From assembly GCA_964428355.1 (NCBI GenBank), contig CAYRYU010000030.1, forward strand, positions 7,504 to 71,503: 64,000 bases of DNA. Reading direction: 5' to 3'. The number at the start of each line of letters is the position of its first letter. Position 1 is the stretch's first letter. A model generated the notes under the pieces. The model ran no database searches. It was not told the DNA's origin and saw nothing but the letters and a program-made list of their open reading frames with translations. Source of the stretch: CAYRYU01 sp964428355 (lineage in GTDB: Bacteria > Muiribacteriota > Ozemobacteria > Ozemobacterales > Ozemobacteraceae). Of this stretch, positions 27,185-34,678 are shown in pieces. The position numbers and the translations under genes are program-made.

Positions 27185-27793
27185 CTACTTTTCCTCGATG
27201 GTGATGGTCTGGATGGTGGGTGGGGTCTTGGGCTTGCTGTTTTCCCCCGTCGGGCTCATCGCAACCTCGACCGACGAGATCTTGAGAACGACATCCATTC
27301 CCTCGATGACCTTCCCGAACTGGGTGTAGTTGGGCCGCCGGTCCAGGTTCTTGGCGTTGGGTCCGTTGCAGATGAAGAACTGGCTTCCCTGCGTATTGGG
27401 GCCCGCGTTGGCCATGGCCAGGATTCCGGGTTCGTAGGAATGCTTCGCGGGAAGCTCGTCGTTGGTGGTGTAGCCGGGGCCGCCCATTCCGGTACCCTCG
27501 GGATCCCCGCCCTGGATCATGAAATCCTTGATGATGCGGTGGAAGATGGTCCCGTCGTAGAATCCCTCGCGGGCCAGGAACACGAAGCTGTTGACGGTAC
27601 TGGGGGCTTCCTTGACCAGAAGCTCGATCTTGATGTCGCCGAGGCTGGTTTTCATGGTCGCGATGTAGCTTTTGTCCTGGCTGACCTTCATCTCGGGAGG
27701 CTTGTTCCAGGATTTTGCCTTCGCCGTCTGGGCGAAAAGGATCCCACTGACGAGGACGAAGAAAACCAGGACCGTAAACCATTCGGTGCGCAT
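27185..27793 (-). CDS. Exported cyclophilin-type peptidyl-prolyl isomerase
   Basis: A 202-residue protein with a signal peptide (FTVLVFFVLVSGILFAQ) followed by a compact bacterial cyclophilin domain: FYDGTIFHRIIKDFMIQGGD, GPNTQGSQFFICNGP, and FGKVIEGMDVV carry the active-site Arg, Gln and aromatic residues. It should assist folding in the periplasm. The ATG at 27793 is eleven bases from GGAGG; a TTG two codons earlier is nearer and possible. The stop is 27 bases from the mfd start, so both share the promoter at 27842-27870. Pairing of mfd with an exported prolyl isomerase occurs in other bacteria. Confidence 0.93.
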   Translation of the reverse strand: MRTEWFTVLVFFVLVSGILFAQTAKAKSWNKPPEMKVSQDKSYIATMKTSLGDIKIELLVKEAPSTVNSFVFLAREGFYDGTIFHRIIKDFMIQGGDPEGTGMGGPGYTTNDELPAKHSYEPGILAMANAGPNTQGSQFFICNGPNAKNLDRRPNYTQFGKVIEGMDVVLKISSVEVAMSPTGENSKPKTPPTIQTITIEEK

Positions 27794-27841
27794 TGTCAAA
27801 AAGGCCTCCTGAGCGAAAAGATTCCGATTAACGGTTGGGCC

Positions 27842-27870
27842 ATTATAAAGACCCCGTGTTCCGTCGTCAA
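27842..27870 (-). promoter_or_regulatory. Promoter of the cyclophilin-mfd operon
   Basis: Minus-strand TTGACG (27870-27865), a 17-base spacer and a perfect TATAAT (27847-27842), eleven of twelve consensus matches. The leader is about 45 bases. Confidence 0.88.
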
Positions 27871-27872
27871 TT

Positions 27873-27900
27873 GCCCTGGGGTGGAAGGTCACCCCAGGGC
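27873..27900. promoter_or_regulatory. Perfect 11-bp inverted repeat in a divergent promoter region
   Basis: GCCCTGGGGTG at 27873-27883 is perfectly complementary to 27890-27900, with a six-base spacer. It sits between the outward-facing promoters of the cyclophilin operon and the DUF819 gene, three bases from the cyclophilin -35 box. It has no T-run. A two-fold operator for a shared regulator is the simplest reading. Confidence 0.5.
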
Positions 27901-27912
27901 CCGACGCATTTC

Positions 27913-27941
27913 TTGTTTCTGCTCGGGGGTTTTGATAAGAT
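27913..27941 (+). promoter_or_regulatory. Possible promoter of the murein-peptide locus
   Basis: TTGTTT at 27913-27918 and TAAGAT at 27936-27941 are spaced by 17 bases and lie about 50 bases before the DUF819 start. Consensus matches are modest. Confidence 0.4.
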
Positions 27942-27993
27942 GGGCCGGAACACAGCCTGCAAAGGGTAATCGCAACGAAGTGAGGGGTTGGGG

Positions 27994-29154
27994 ATGGTCG
28001 AAAGCGGATTCACGTATATCGCGGTGCTCGTTTTCCTCACTGCCGTCATTGTTCAACTGGATCACCGGTATCCGAAGATTTCCAGGCATCTTCCCGGAAT
28101 CGTCGTCCTCTACTTCATGGTCATGACCCTGTCGACCCTGGGTGTCTGGAAGAAGACCGACGAGGTGAACCTTTTCTACAAACATCTCAAGGAAAACCTG
28201 CTCCAGGTCATGATTTTCCTCATGCTGCTGAAGTGTGATCTGAGGAGGATCATGAAACTCGGCAGCCGCATGATCATCGGGTTCCTTTCGGCAACACTAA
28301 CCATCTGCCTGGGTTTCATAATCGTCTACACCGTATTCCGGAGCCAGTTCGAGCCCCACACGTGGAAGACTTTCGCCACGCTCTGCGGCTCCTGGATCGG
28401 AGGAACCGGGAACATGGTCGCCGTCCAACAGGCGCTGGAGGTACCGGATTCCCAGATGGGTTATACGCTCCTGATGGATTCCGTCAACTACACGCTCTGG
28501 GTGATGCTCCTTCTGGCCGCAGTTCCCTTCGCAAAACAGTTCAACCAATGGACAGAGGCTGATACGAGGCTTATCGACGAAGTGGGAGGACAGCTCGCAA
28601 CAGGAAAGGATGAGCAGAAGAGCGAAATGACCCTTCCGGACATGTTTCTTCTGGTCGGGACTAGCTTTCTCGTGGCCGCTCTCTCGAAATACTTCGGAGG
28701 GCTGCTTCCGACCACCTCCTTCCTCTCGGAACAGACGTGGACGGTCCTGCTTGCGACCTGTGCCGGAGTCGGGGCAGCTTTGACCCCGCTTGGAGAAACT
28801 CCGGGAGTTTCGCTTCTCTCAGGATTCATGCTCCACATGATTGTTGCCCTTATCGGTTCCAGGGCCAATTTCGCCGAGCTAACCCAGGCTCCGCTCTACA
28901 TTTTCTGCGGTTTCCTGATCCTGCTGATCCATGCCATACTGCTCGCCCTTATCGCCAGGTTCCTGCGGCTCGACCTCTTCACCTGCGGGGTTGCAAGCCT
29001 GGCGAACGTGGGCGGGGTGGCTTCGGCCCCCATCCTCGCAGCCGCTTACAGCGAGGTTCTGATCCCGATCGGAGTCCTGATGGCCATGATGGGCTACATA
29101 GTCGGGACAGGCGGAGGCCTGCTGGTCGGCAAGATCCTTTCGATGATCGGATAG
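27994..29154 (+). CDS. DUF819 membrane protein, candidate murein-peptide transporter
   Basis: A 386-residue inner-membrane protein with about ten hydrophobic segments in two halves. The conserved glycine-rich stretches GSWIGGTGNMVAVQQALEV and LANVGGVASAPILAAAYSEV occur at matching places in each half. This is the DUF819 (YjcL) family, which is thought to be transporter-like but is not characterised. The ATG at 27994 follows AGGGG; a TTG two codons earlier is an alternative. It is directly followed, after nine bases, by the NlpC/P60 peptidase and then the L-Ala-D/L-Glu epimerase. I infer that it moves a murein dipeptide or tripeptide into the cytoplasm. Confidence 0.85.
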   Translation: MVESGFTYIAVLVFLTAVIVQLDHRYPKISRHLPGIVVLYFMVMTLSTLGVWKKTDEVNLFYKHLKENLLQVMIFLMLLKCDLRRIMKLGSRMIIGFLSATLTICLGFIIVYTVFRSQFEPHTWKTFATLCGSWIGGTGNMVAVQQALEVPDSQMGYTLLMDSVNYTLWVMLLLAAVPFAKQFNQWTEADTRLIDEVGGQLATGKDEQKSEMTLPDMFLLVGTSFLVAALSKYFGGLLPTTSFLSEQTWTVLLATCAGVGAALTPLGETPGVSLLSGFMLHMIVALIGSRANFAELTQAPLYIFCGFLILLIHAILLALIARFLRLDLFTCGVASLANVGGVASAPILAAAYSEVLIPIGVLMAMMGYIVGTGGGLLVGKILSMIG

Positions 29155-29163
29155 GAGTTCGAA

Positions 29164-30627
29164 ATGAAATTCCCAAGCCATCGTTCTCTTTTCCCCGGAA
29201 TCCTTCTTCTCCTGTCCATGGTTTCAACGCACATTTCTCCCGCAACGGCAGCCGCATCTGCGGCGGAAGGGGGACGGATGCCCCAGATCTACCGTCAGTT
29301 CGACATCAACATCCCCGGCGTGGTCGAGGAAATGCTCGACCGCGACTTCTGGATCAGCCGGGTCAATGACCCTGACAAGGTGATCATGTCTCCCGCCGAA
29401 ATCAACCGGTACAACCGGATGAGCCTTCGGGAGTGCGAAATTCTCAAGAATCTTCGCACCTATAGGCGCCTTCTCACCGGAAGCGAAATCCGCAAGATGG
29501 TTACGAAGGTGAGCTCCCGACCTTCCAAGAAGCGGTTCATATCGGGGAAAGAGGTCGGAGACGATTTCTACGCCGCTCTCGAAAAGGCTCTCGACCTCGA
29601 CAACATTCCCAGGACCGTCCCCGTCAGATTCGGGATCACGGTGAAGCGGACCGAGATGCGGAGCTTCCCGACCTTCGACCGGGTCTTCTCCGAGCAGGAC
29701 GATTACGAGTTCGACATGTTCATGGAAACCGCGATCTACCCGGTGGAACCACTCGCGATTCTCCATCAGAGTTCGGATGGGGAGTGGCTGTTCGTCCAGA
29801 CCTACAATTACATGGCCTGGGTTCCCGCAGTCGACGTCGCTTTCATTGACCGATCCGAGCTCTTCTCCTGCCTCGATTCGGAGGACTTCCTGGTGGTCAC
29901 CGGAAAACAGGTTTTCACCGCCTACAATCCCATCCATCCGGAAATCTCCGAACTGCAGCTCGAAATGGGGGCCAGAATCCCTCTCGCGAAGCGTGACGAG
30001 ATCCCGATGGAGATAGACGGCCAACACCCCGCAGGGAGCTACGTCGTGAAGCTTCCCACCCGAGGCACTCCTGAAGGGCGGGTCGAATGGAGACTGGGGT
30101 TGATCTCGCGGGCGGACGATGTGAGGGTCGGGTTCCTTCCCCTGACACGCCGCAATATAATCACCCAGGCGTTCAAGTTTCTTGGCCAGAGATACGGTTG
30201 GGGTGGAATGTTCAACACGCGCGACTGCAGCGCATTCATCCTCGACAACTTCCGCAGCATGGGGCTCCAGCTCCCCCGAAACGCTGGTGAGCAAGGCAGG
30301 CAGGCGGTCGGGATCCGGCATGACATGCCCCCCGACATGGATATCGAGGCCAAGAAGAAGGTCTTCGACTCCCTTCCACCCGCCACACCCATCTACATGG
30401 ACGGACACGCCATGCTCTACCTCGGCCGCGAGGGAAGAGACTACTTCATCATCCATGACTTCGCAGGGTTCAGCGTTCCCGACGAAAAGGGAGTCATGAA
30501 ACGGTCCAAGACCAGGGTCGTGTTCGTCACCCCTCTTCTGGCGATTTTCCTTTCCAGCGGAAAACCCTGGATGGCCGGAATCTATTCAGCACGGGAGTTC
30601 GTTATCGCTCCCGGAACGGGAAAATGA
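29164..30627 (+). CDS. Exported SH3-NlpC/P60 murein peptidase (YkfC-like)
   Basis: A 487-residue exported protein (signal peptide HRSLFPGILLLLSMVSTHIS). It has an N-terminal helical region, two SH3b-type segments at about 200-320 (PLAILHQSSDGEWLFVQTYN, MAWVPAVDVAFI), and a C-terminal NlpC/P60 cysteine peptidase. That domain has RYGWGGMFNTRDCSAFILDN with Cys355, and YMDGHAMLYLG with His415. The layout is that of gamma-D-glutamyl-L-diamino acid endopeptidases that release L-Ala-D-Glu from murein tripeptide. The next gene, 17 bases away, encodes the epimerase for that dipeptide, which strongly supports the assignment. Confidence 0.9.
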   Translation: MKFPSHRSLFPGILLLLSMVSTHISPATAAASAAEGGRMPQIYRQFDINIPGVVEEMLDRDFWISRVNDPDKVIMSPAEINRYNRMSLRECEILKNLRTYRRLLTGSEIRKMVTKVSSRPSKKRFISGKEVGDDFYAALEKALDLDNIPRTVPVRFGITVKRTEMRSFPTFDRVFSEQDDYEFDMFMETAIYPVEPLAILHQSSDGEWLFVQTYNYMAWVPAVDVAFIDRSELFSCLDSEDFLVVTGKQVFTAYNPIHPEISELQLEMGARIPLAKRDEIPMEIDGQHPAGSYVVKLPTRGTPEGRVEWRLGLISRADDVRVGFLPLTRRNIITQAFKFLGQRYGWGGMFNTRDCSAFILDNFRSMGLQLPRNAGEQGRQAVGIRHDMPPDMDIEAKKKVFDSLPPATPIYMDGHAMLYLGREGRDYFIIHDFAGFSVPDEKGVMKRSKTRVVFVTPLLAIFLSSGKPWMAGIYSAREFVIAPGTGK

Positions 30628-30644
30628 CCTGAACGGAGGAAACC

Positions 30645-31733
30645 GTGAAGATCACTGGAATCAGGACCGGGATCGTTTCCATCCCCTTGCGGAAGCCCTT
30701 CAAAACCGCGCTAAGAACCCTCGAGCACCTTCGGACCGTGATTGTCGAGATTTCAACCGATTCCGAGGCCCGGGGCCTGGGGGAAGCCCCCCCTTCAGGA
30801 GCCGTTACAGGTGATTCCCTCGGAGGAATCCGCGGGGCGATCCACGAGTACATCACCCCCGCCCTCGTCGGCAGGGACATCGGAAACCTGGAAGAGACCC
30901 TCAACGCCCTCGACCGATCCTGCATGAGGAACACCAGCCCCAAGGCCGCGGTCGATATCGCCATCCACGACCTTTTCGGGAAACTGCACGAAATCCCGTT
31001 GTACCAATTCTTCGGAGGTTTCCGGAACCGGATCGAAACCGATCTCACCATCAGCGTCAACAGCCCGGAGGAGATGGCCCGGGACAGCAGGGAAGCCGTC
31101 GGAAGGGGTTTCCGGATCATCAAGTTGAAGGTCGGAAAGCAGCCCGAACTCGATATCGCGAGAATCCGGGCCATCAGGGAGGCGGTGGGTCCCGATGTCA
31201 CGATCCGTCTCGACGCCAACCAGGGTTGGACCGCCAGGGAAGCAATCCGCATAATGTCCGCCATCGAGGAAGCCCGAATGGGAATCGAACTTCTCGAGCA
31301 GCCGGTTCCCGCGCATGACCTCGAGGGTCTCAGAAGCGTCCGTGATGCGATCAGAACCCCCGTCCTGGCTGACGAAAGCGTCTTTTCACCCTCTGACGCG
31401 GAGCGCATACTTTCCACCCGGGCAGCAGATCTCCTCAACATCAAACTGATGAAAACCGGGGGCCTGCGGGCGGCACAACGCATTTGCGCCGTCGCCGAGC
31501 ACCACGGAACCGAGTGTTTCATGGGATGCATGATGGAAAGCAAGCTGAGCGTGACCGCGGCGACCCATCTGGCTTGTGGAAGAAGCATCATTTCGCGGTT
31601 CGATCTCGACAGCCCCTCGTTGTGTGCGGCTGATCCCGTCAGGGGGGGAGTCCTCATCGAAGGCCCCTTCCTGAAGGTCCCCGACCTACCCGGCCTCGGG
31701 GTGGAGGGAGTCGACGGAGTGGAATGGGATTGA
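30645..31733 (+). CDS. L-Ala-D/L-Glu (dipeptide) epimerase
   Basis: A 362-residue enolase-superfamily enzyme that converts L-Ala-D-Glu from murein into L-Ala-L-Glu so that ordinary peptidases can use it. The base KxK motif is in RIIKLKVGKQ (Lys160 and Lys162). The metal ligands are in RLDANQGW, ELLEQPVPA and VLADESVF, and the opposite base Lys is in LLNIKLMKTGGL. The C-terminal MGCMMESKLSVTAA loop is typical of the dipeptide epimerase subgroup (YkfB/YcjG). GTG start with GGAGG five bases upstream. It sits third in the DUF819-peptidase-epimerase series. Confidence 0.92.
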   Translation: MKITGIRTGIVSIPLRKPFKTALRTLEHLRTVIVEISTDSEARGLGEAPPSGAVTGDSLGGIRGAIHEYITPALVGRDIGNLEETLNALDRSCMRNTSPKAAVDIAIHDLFGKLHEIPLYQFFGGFRNRIETDLTISVNSPEEMARDSREAVGRGFRIIKLKVGKQPELDIARIRAIREAVGPDVTIRLDANQGWTAREAIRIMSAIEEARMGIELLEQPVPAHDLEGLRSVRDAIRTPVLADESVFSPSDAERILSTRAADLLNIKLMKTGGLRAAQRICAVAEHHGTECFMGCMMESKLSVTAATHLACGRSIISRFDLDSPSLCAADPVRGGVLIEGPFLKVPDLPGLGVEGVDGVEWD

Positions 31734-31884
31734 CCCCGGCCGCATAATTCGCGTCACCTTCACCCTCGGAACCCGCTTCGGACGCAGGGGAAAAATGTCC
31801 CCGCACCTTCGCGGGAAATGCCTTTCATGAGCCCCTGAAGCGGGTTAGAATGGTACATAACGAATTTCGCACGAGGTGTGTAGA

Positions 31885-32883
31885 ATGAAGAGTATTTCGC
31901 GCGGATTGATCCTGTTTCTTTTTCTAGGGCTGGTTTTCCTGTCCGGAACCGGTTTTGCTGACGAGGACACCCCCGAGTATCAGACCGCCATCGAGCCGGG
32001 TTTCCAATGCGAATCGGGGAACTACGCCCGCTTCGAAACCGAGGAGTTCCAGATCGGAAAAGGTCTGGATAACATCCTGATCTCGACCGACATCGAGAAG
32101 TCCCCGACCGCCACGGTCCGGTCGTATGCCCGCTTCCAATACGAGGGGTCGGGCATCTGGACTCGTTACCTCGAGTTCGACGGCGAGTTCCATTATGCCG
32201 ATGTCCGGTCTGCAACAGCTTATCAGCTGCTTTTCATCGTTCGCGACGACCGGCGCGGAACAACCCGCATCAAGCGTTTCACCGTCCAGGGGAAGAAACT
32301 CGGGGAAGACACGATGGAGTTCCTGCTGAAGAAGCCTGCACCTTTCGAAGCTTCGGTCGCATGGCCAAAACCTCCGATCGTTTCGAGAGCCGACTGGAAC
32401 GCCCGGCCCCCGAAGGGGAGCTACAATCCCCAATCCGTCCAGCGCATTGTCCTCCACCACAGCTGGTCCCCCGCCCAGGCGCAATACAAAGGTGCGGCAA
32501 CGATCAGGGGAATACAGAACTACCACATGGATGACCCCGCAACCGGTTGGAGCGACATCGGATACCACTTCCTGATCGGCCCCGAAGGCAAGATCTTCCA
32601 GGGACGCCCGGAAAACGTGGTCGGAGCCCACTGTCCTCCCAACACCAACAGTGTTGGAATCTGTGTGATCGGAAATTACGATCCCGGAGCCGACTCGAAC
32701 AACCCCCAGATCGAGGCTTCCCTCATCAACCTTCTGACCTGGCTTTCCGCCACCTACAAGGTGGACCCCAAAGCCCAGTATTTCGGACACCGTGACTTTT
32801 CTTCCAAATCCTGCCCCGGAGACGGAGTTTACGACCGAATGCCCTTTTACCGCCAGGCCGTCCTCAAAAACCTCGGAAAGTAA
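31885..32883 (+). CDS. Exported PGRP-type N-acetylmuramoyl-L-alanine amidase
   Basis: A 332-residue exported zinc amidase that cleaves the MurNAc-L-Ala bond of peptidoglycan. After the signal peptide (GLILFLFLGLVFLSGTGFA) comes a beta-sandwich domain of about 120 residues. The Amidase_2/PGRP fold follows: RIVLHHSWSPAQAQY (zinc His), IGYHFLIGPEGKIFQGRP, GAHCPPNTNSVGICVIGNY, and FGHRDFSSKSCPGD with the second His and Cys zinc ligands. The ATG at 31885 follows GAGGTG. It lies 151 bases after the epimerase and completes a set of murein-degrading and peptide-salvaging activities. A REP-like palindrome begins 25 bases after its stop. Confidence 0.93.
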   Translation: MKSISRGLILFLFLGLVFLSGTGFADEDTPEYQTAIEPGFQCESGNYARFETEEFQIGKGLDNILISTDIEKSPTATVRSYARFQYEGSGIWTRYLEFDGEFHYADVRSATAYQLLFIVRDDRRGTTRIKRFTVQGKKLGEDTMEFLLKKPAPFEASVAWPKPPIVSRADWNARPPKGSYNPQSVQRIVLHHSWSPAQAQYKGAATIRGIQNYHMDDPATGWSDIGYHFLIGPEGKIFQGRPENVVGAHCPPNTNSVGICVIGNYDPGADSNNPQIEASLINLLTWLSATYKVDPKAQYFGHRDFSSKSCPGDGVYDRMPFYRQAVLKNLGK

Positions 32884-32907
32884 CTCCCCCCGCATCCCCT
32901 TCCTTAA

Positions 32908-32982
32908 AATGGGGACATGAGAATCTTTTCAAATTCGGGGACATGAGAATCTTTAGGTTAATGATTCTCATGTCCCCAATTT
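32908..32982. repeat. REP/RAYT-like palindromic element, copy 1
   Basis: GGGGACATGAGAATC occurs twice in direct orientation (32911-32925 and 32937-32951) and once inverted (32963-32977). The last two arms form a strong 15-bp hairpin with an AT-rich loop and short AAATT-type flanks. The same 15-mer and its inverse recur at 37827-37876. Short palindromes with a GGGGAC head just after a stop codon are typical of REP elements mobilised by RAYT (Y1) transposases. No transposase gene is in the window. Confidence 0.8.
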
Positions 32983-33025
32983 CTTTCGCGTTGCGAAAAA
33001 CCCGACTCTGAAAGGAATTTCAGAT

Positions 33026-34678
33026 TTGAAGATGATGAATGACTCTGATACGAAACGCTCGGGGGGAAAGGGAACCATCAGGAACCCCTTGAGATCCCTT
33101 GCGAAGTTTGTCTCTCCGGAAAGGCGAAGCTGGTCTTCCCGGGTTGTCGGTTTGATCGTCGTTTCGATCATGCTTTTCCCCGTTGCCCAGGCCAGGTCAG
33201 TTGCTCCCTTGCTTTCCCCCAAAAACACCCATCAGCGGATTCGGCTTCCCGGGCTTGGGGGCCGACATTCCTTGCCCGATCCGCAAAAGTATGCGAGAGC
33301 ACGGGTTCCCCTGCGCCTGCTTCAGGAGGTTGCTTCGGACACCATCCGACGAATCGTGGTTTTTGAAGGCGGGGAAACCGCCTGCCGGGAGTTTTTCCAC
33401 CCGATTTTACTGGAGGTATTCACGGATTTCTTGCCGAACGGAGGCGAGGTGAAACTTTTCCGGCCCCGAAATGACCCCGCGACCGTCATCGATTTTCGGA
33501 GCCGGGGTCGCGATCTGGCGATCCATAAGGCCTTGTGTTACCGATTTGCCGGGGTTCCCCCGAACCGGGTCGAATTGCTGGTGTCCACGCAGCGACCGAA
33601 AAGTGATCCTGCGATTGCCGCTGGAATGGCCGCCGCGGGTCCGATCGATTTCGCGATCATGGGGTATCGCAAGTCTTTCGTAAGGGACTTCACGAGCCGA
33701 AAGCTCGCCTGGATGAAAGCCGAGTGGTTGAAGGAATTCTTCGGGAAGAATGGGACCGGACTCTTTGAACTGCTGATAGCCCGCCAATTCTCTCGCCGTG
33801 AGGGGTTTTCCTCTAAACGGATGGAATTCCTCAAGAAGGTGCACCGGTTCGCCAGGGACATCTCGACAAAGCCTCCGCAAGCATTTTTCAAGCATTACAA
33901 TGAATTCCGTGAGCTTGCCGGGATGGAAAAGAGTCTCCTGTCCCTCTTCGAAGGATCGGGGAACGGGATCGCATCCCTGCCGGTTTTCCTCACCCCGGAA
34001 GGGTTCAGGCATCGCGAGTCTTCCCCAGGGTTCCGATTCCAGTCTGGAAAGCGACTCCCCGTCCAGTTCGAATTCAGCTTGTTCACCATCTTCGACCGTG
34101 AGGGGCGTTCGCGGCGAATGGTCGTTTCAAGACATCCTTACGGGGATAATGCCTTGGTTCTGGCGCGTCACCTCCGCTCGGCTGGGGCGAAGAAGACCTT
34201 GTTTGTCGGTTCTTCCGGAGGCCTTGATCCTTCGTTGACTCCCGGGGCAATTATTGTGCCCAGAAGGTTTTTCGCTTGTGACCTCGAGGGAAAGCAGAGG
34301 AAGTCCCGTTTTCGGAACCCGCTTCACCGGGTGGTGAAACGCCTGCCAAAGGGTTTTGAACCGTGGTGCAAAACCACCCCACGTCACGTTTCCGTTCCTT
34401 CGGTCCTGATGGAAACCGGAAAGATGATCCGGGACTTCCAGGATTCAGGGTTCTCCACCATCGATGTAGAGGCCGCATATCTCTTCGATGACGTCGCCAC
34501 GAAGATCTCGGAGGGTGCCGTCTTTTTGGTTACCGATCTTCCCGACCGGGGAATCGGCCTGGACACTTATCGTCCCGACAAACCCGAGCTACTCGAAGGT
34601 CAGATGCGCATCCTCGACCTTGTCATCAGGATTTTCGGGATCGAAGATGTCGCAATCGATCGCATCCCGCTCGATTAG
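33026..34678 (+). CDS. Membrane-anchored protein with nucleoside-phosphorylase-like C-terminus
   Basis: A 550-residue protein with a single N-terminal hydrophobic segment (VVGLIVVSIMLFPVAQA) after a basic stretch, so it is probably anchored or exported. The first 340 residues match nothing I recognise. The C-terminal 200 resemble the PNP/MTA-nucleosidase fold: KTLFVGSSGGLDPSLTPGAI then IVPRRFF recalls the G-GG-phosphate loop and GDIVVP turn, and STIDVEAAYLFDDVA recalls the DMEAA nucleoside-binding motif. An exported member of this fold is unusual. The TTG start has AAAGGA about nine bases upstream; ATG codons follow two and three codons later. Its stop overlaps the stop of the convergent gene. 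Confidence 0.6.
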   Translation: MKMMNDSDTKRSGGKGTIRNPLRSLAKFVSPERRSWSSRVVGLIVVSIMLFPVAQARSVAPLLSPKNTHQRIRLPGLGGRHSLPDPQKYARARVPLRLLQEVASDTIRRIVVFEGGETACREFFHPILLEVFTDFLPNGGEVKLFRPRNDPATVIDFRSRGRDLAIHKALCYRFAGVPPNRVELLVSTQRPKSDPAIAAGMAAAGPIDFAIMGYRKSFVRDFTSRKLAWMKAEWLKEFFGKNGTGLFELLIARQFSRREGFSSKRMEFLKKVHRFARDISTKPPQAFFKHYNEFRELAGMEKSLLSLFEGSGNGIASLPVFLTPEGFRHRESSPGFRFQSGKRLPVQFEFSLFTIFDREGRSRRMVVSRHPYGDNALVLARHLRSAGAKKTLFVGSSGGLDPSLTPGAIIVPRRFFACDLEGKQRKSRFRNPLHRVVKRLPKGFEPWCKTTPRHVSVPSVLMETGKMIRDFQDSGFSTIDVEAAYLFDDVATKISEGAVFLVTDLPDRGIGLDTYRPDKPELLEGQMRILDLVIRIFGIEDVAIDRIPLD

